From: Medicago truncatula
Lineage: Eukaryota > Streptophyta > Magnoliopsida > Fabales > Fabaceae
Reading direction: 5' to 3'
NCBI RefSeq assembly: GCF_003473485.1
Contig: NC_053044.1
Location: 50,136,091 to 50,200,090, forward strand
DNA length: 64,000 bases
The first letter of the stretch is position 1. Every line of letters starts with the position of its first letter. Position numbers and translations under genes: made by a program. Shown here piece by piece: positions 60,462-64,000 of this stretch. The notes under the pieces are model-generated. The model did no database searches. It was given only the letters and a program-made list of their open reading frames with translations, and was not told the DNA's origin.

Positions 60462-60530
60462 GAGCTCATCTCATTTGCATTATATATGTATGGCGGAAGT
60501 TCGAACACTGGACACCCAATTTATTCACAT
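60462..60530 (+). repeat. SINE-like fragment
   Basis: TATGAGCTCATCTCATTTGC, ATATATGTATGG and GAAGTTCGAACACTGG followed by CACCCAATTTATTCAC resemble the B-box side of the SINE family at 27584-27705. Truncated. Confidence 0.45.
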
Positions 60531-63481
60531 TAATAAAAAGTTAATTTTTTAGTCAATAGGCTACTTCACAAAAACTTTTTTTTTCCGTATTTCTAATACA
60601 TTTGCATGTCTTGAATTTCATGTCTATCTATGACGAGATGGCGGCTGCCTAGGACATCATTTTTGTAGGAACATCAAAATTATTATTTTTATTTTTATTT
60701 TGAATTTATTACTATTTACATATTTTTTTTAACTCGTTTTGATTAATTCTATTAAAAATATATTTTTGTAGAACCTTAATTATGAATGAATCTTTTGCAA
60801 AAAAAAAGACATTCAAATAATTAAAAGAACGCAACTTTATTGATTCATACATGACAAAAAAAATCTGAAGACCAGCCCTAGACTCAGCTGTCAATGTATA
60901 TTCGTTTTTTCAGGGGAGTCAATGTATTTTTTTTTTGTTACAAGGGGAGTCAATGGTATATTTGTTGTGAAATTATATGCTATAATATAAATTCATCACA
61001 CATACACTATTTATTTATTTTTTTGACAAAATCACACACACACTATTATTATATACGGTGTTGGGGCTCACAATCACATGACATTCCTTCCCTAAACGAC
61101 ATTGCTCCTTCTGTTTCTTTGAGCTTTCGTGCTCATCAATGAATGATTTCTGAATGGGTGAAGTGAATAATTCCCCAACAGCTGGACGAGTGAGTGATGG
61201 TCCTCCCACTCTCTTTTCTTTCTTTCAAATTTAATAAATTATTTGCATTTATTTATGTGATTATATATACTTTATGCTGCTTTGTATATGCCTTCAAGTA
61301 GGATTTGTTTGACATTTGTTTTTAAGGATAACATGGTGAATTATTTTATGATATCCTCTTGGTTCGGATTGTATACCTTTTTCTTATCCTAATGGAATTT
61401 CACTTTTGTTATTTAATCCCTATCTTTCAACATTTACTTCTATTATTTTGTTTTTTAAAGTCTTAAATATGATATAAAATCGAAAATGATAAAATACAGG
61501 TACATATTTTGTATAAGTTAATTAACTAGACTAGTACATATATTTTGTAAAAATAAAGATACTAGTAAATATTGTCAATTTTTTTTAAAATGCTCCCAAA
61601 TTTGTAACAATTGTCTATGAATATTATTATTTTCTCACATTATGGGTCCATTTTTTTTAAACACGTATGGGTCTATTTGTTATAAATGTTTTAACACAAT
61701 AACAATCTTTAAATTGTTTCGTCTATTAATGAAAAAAAAAATCATTTGTTAGTTATTTTTTTATAAAAAAAAAAAATCTGAAAACTACTTTAAATGATTG
61801 AAAACAGTTTAGAGTAACTTCTCTAGAAAACTATTTTTATAATTGTGTTTTTTTTTTTTTTTTATAAAATAAATATGATTATCATTATGTTAAACAAAAA
61901 CAAAATAGTTTTATTAATCTCTAAAAATTAATTGCTAAATTGCTAAATATATTTTTTTTTATATAATTCATAACATACGGATCCATAATCGTGATCATTT
62001 TAAACAATTTCATCATCATTTCATATAATCTTGAATATTTTGAATTATCAAAAAGTTATGGAGAATTATATAATCTTGAATGAGTAAAAAAACATTATGA
62101 ATCATAAGATCATTTTCAGATATTCTCTAAAGAAATTACATAATCTTAACTCATGATTCAACTCATTCAAAAACGCTTAAATAATTATATCGGAGGTTCA
62201 TATTTTGTTTTCCTTGTATGTTTATTTCTAGTAAATGTACATATGACATTTGATGATGGAAACTTCATTCTCTAAAAAGTGAAAAGCATCTCACTGATTG
62301 GGGAAAAACTTCCAAAAAAATTGAGTGGAATCCGCCATGCCAATCGCGTCTAATATTTGGAGTTTTGTGACCTCATTTCCAAAACCAGCACAACAATTGC
62401 TGTTGGACTAGACAGGGACCCAACGTAACAAACCACCAAATTTCTTAACACACTACTAATCTCACCCTTCTATATGCATTACAATCTAATCCAATACAAT
62501 AATTGTGTTTGCAAACAAATTATTTATGCCTAATTTCAACTTGTATCTTTTTCTTCTGTTAAATAACGGGGATTATGACACTCCGTAAGATTGCAACCAC
62601 AATAGTCAATGACTACTCATAAACAATCAATCAAAAACTAAGACCACAATCCAACTCGGATAATTTTTATTTTTTTTCCATTTCCATAGCTTGCCTCCAT
62701 CTCTATCAAAGATAGTCTTATTTAAGATAATTTTTGAGCACATACTAAAAACCTAGATAAAATTCGAACATTGATAGGTCACATTGTTAAACTAGATCTA
62801 AACTCGTTGGTATTTAAATTATCTTATACCATCAACAATTTTTTTACCTTATAAGAATACAAAGATAATTACTTATTGTATGTCTTATAATTTGTGACTT
62901 ATTTGATCATTTCACTTAGATAAGAAAAAATATATACATGAAAGAAAGAAAGAAAAAAAATAATATTTTACTAAATTACTCGAGTATCGATTATTCGATT
63001 TATTCATAATTAAACATTAACGCAAAAGTGGAAAATATTGAATTGAATGTGAAGTATTACATTAAAAATTAAAAGTGTCATTTTTTTAACTTTTTTTTTT
63101 TGTTGCAATACCTATACCTAATGTGAAATTGGAAGGAAGTGAGTAATAAAAATATACACACACTTCCTTAAAAAAAATAAAAAATAAAAATAAAAATAAA
63201 TACACACACAAATAATAAATGCAATGTCTTATATGTATGAAAAAGTATCTAAAAAAGGGCACACAAAGTCCAAAGAGAGTTATTGACAAGGACTCAACCC
63301 TTTCCTTGTTTTCCGGTTTTCTTATCCCTCCTAAAAACCTTTCTTAAAATTCCATCCATACAACAAAGAGAAAGATCATTCACAACACCTTTCCATATCT
63401 CTCTTCACCCAAAAAGAAAAAAAAAGTATTATAGATAGACCTAACAATTCCAAACACTTCATCAAATCTTGTCAAACTGTT
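60531..63481. other. Intergenic and promoter of the BKI1-like gene
   Basis: Nearly 3 kb of very AT-rich sequence without a recognised gene. The last 200 bases (from about 63290, with CT-rich tracts such as CATATCTCTCTTCACCC) are probably the BKI1-like leader. Confidence 0.4.
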
Positions 63482-64000
63482 ATGGAAACACAACAACACC
63501 AAAACATCATTGAAGAAGAAAAAAACAACCATTCAATCCAATTAGAACAAACATCATCACCAAAACATCCTTCTTCACCCCCCTCTTCTTCTTCTTCACC
63601 TTCTCATGAATTTTCTTTCACAATTTCTCTCCACTCTAATTCCTCCACAACAATCCATGACAAATCCAAACCACCTTCACCTTCTCTTGCACTTGATTTA
63701 TCTCCAGCTGATGACATTTTCTTCCATGGTCATTTACTTCCTCTTCATCTCCTTTCTCACTTCCCTTCCTCACCGCGATTTTCCACCAATTCAAATGATA
63801 GTTTCACTCTTCCAATAAGAGAATTATTACAAGATGAAAAGATTAGAAAAGACACTAGCAGCTGCAACACCAGCCACAGAGAAGACAATATCAACATCAA
63901 CATCAACAATACAAGAGGAGTTACAAAGGATGAAAACAAGTCCACCAATACTAAAGCTAGTAGTTTCTCATTGTTTGGATCATCAAAAGGAAATCATAAC
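63482..64000 (+). CDS. BKI1: BKI1-like (BRI1 kinase inhibitor / MAKR family) protein, 5' part
   Basis: Open from ATG 63482 to the window end (173 codons, no stop), so the 3' part is missing only because the window ends. The polar, Ser- and Asn-rich N-terminus carries blocks typical of BKI1: SHEFSFTISLH, LALDLSPADDIFFHGHLLP, LHLLSHFPSSPRFSTNS, DSFTLPIRELLQDE and SFSLFGSSKG. BKI1 binds and inhibits the brassinosteroid receptor kinase BRI1 at the plasma membrane and leaves it after phosphorylation. The basic membrane-binding motif and the C-terminal receptor-binding peptide would lie beyond the window. A MAKR paralogue is the main alternative. Confidence 0.85.
   Translation, partial: METQQHQNIIEEEKNNHSIQLEQTSSPKHPSSPPSSSSSPSHEFSFTISLHSNSSTTIHDKSKPPSPSLALDLSPADDIFFHGHLLPLHLLSHFPSSPRFSTNSNDSFTLPIRELLQDEKIRKDTSSCNTSHREDNINININNTRGVTKDENKSTNTKASSFSLFGSSKGNHN

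Overview
The window is nuclear DNA from a flowering plant. It is AT-rich, its genes have many short exons with GT-AG introns, and it is dense with small terminal-inverted-repeat (TIR) elements. The repeat families (TIR elements built around 'TTGGTCCCT' motifs, tRNA-derived SINEs, Stowaway elements with CTCCCTCCGT ends) and the protein sequences suggest a papilionoid legume of the Medicago/Trifolium/Pisum clade. That assignment is inference from pattern memory, not from a search.

Eight genes were assembled from exons read in the sequence; the last runs off the window. They are: a single-exon plant carboxylesterase (3340-4290, -); the catalytic subunit of mitochondrial NAD-isocitrate dehydrogenase (19062-22050, +, 7 exons); an uncharacterised membrane-anchored Cys-rich protein convergent to it (22819-25261, -, 7 exons); a TMEM53/DUF829-like alpha/beta hydrolase (29333-33097, +, 7 exons); a farnesol dehydrogenase-like short-chain reductase (33788-35883, +, 5 exons); a B3-domain DNA-binding protein (42740-45868, +, 5 exons); a protein phosphatase 2C (50828-54877, +, 9 exons); and the 5' part of a BKI1-like brassinosteroid receptor inhibitor (63482 to the end, +). 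They look like unrelated housekeeping and signalling genes with no operon-like logic.

Almost everything between the genes is transposon. At least ten TIR elements are flanked by 9-10 bp target-site duplications, the Mutator-like (MULE) signature. One (5134-7147) carries a captured first exon of a vacuolar sorting receptor and has a smaller element nested in one TIR arm. A 4.5-kb element (14376-18895) carries a plant mobile domain (PMD/MAIN-like) gene whose coding exon is split by a piece of plastid DNA joining rpl14 and ycf3 fragments. Others are nested in each other (36392-38737 holds 36672-38052) or in a decayed LINE (about 55575-58030). Also present are a 2-kb solo LTR with a perfect 5-bp duplication (38922-40961), a SINE with a perfect 17-bp duplication (42181-42326), a poly-A-tailed retroposon (59163-60248), several Stowaway elements and SINE fragments.

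The strongest candidates for a second look are the PMD element with its chimeric plastid insert and the vacuolar-sorting-receptor Pack-MULE. No wholly new system is demonstrated. Exon boundaries were set by hand from splice signals, reading frame and remembered family sequence, so transcript evidence would be needed to confirm them.
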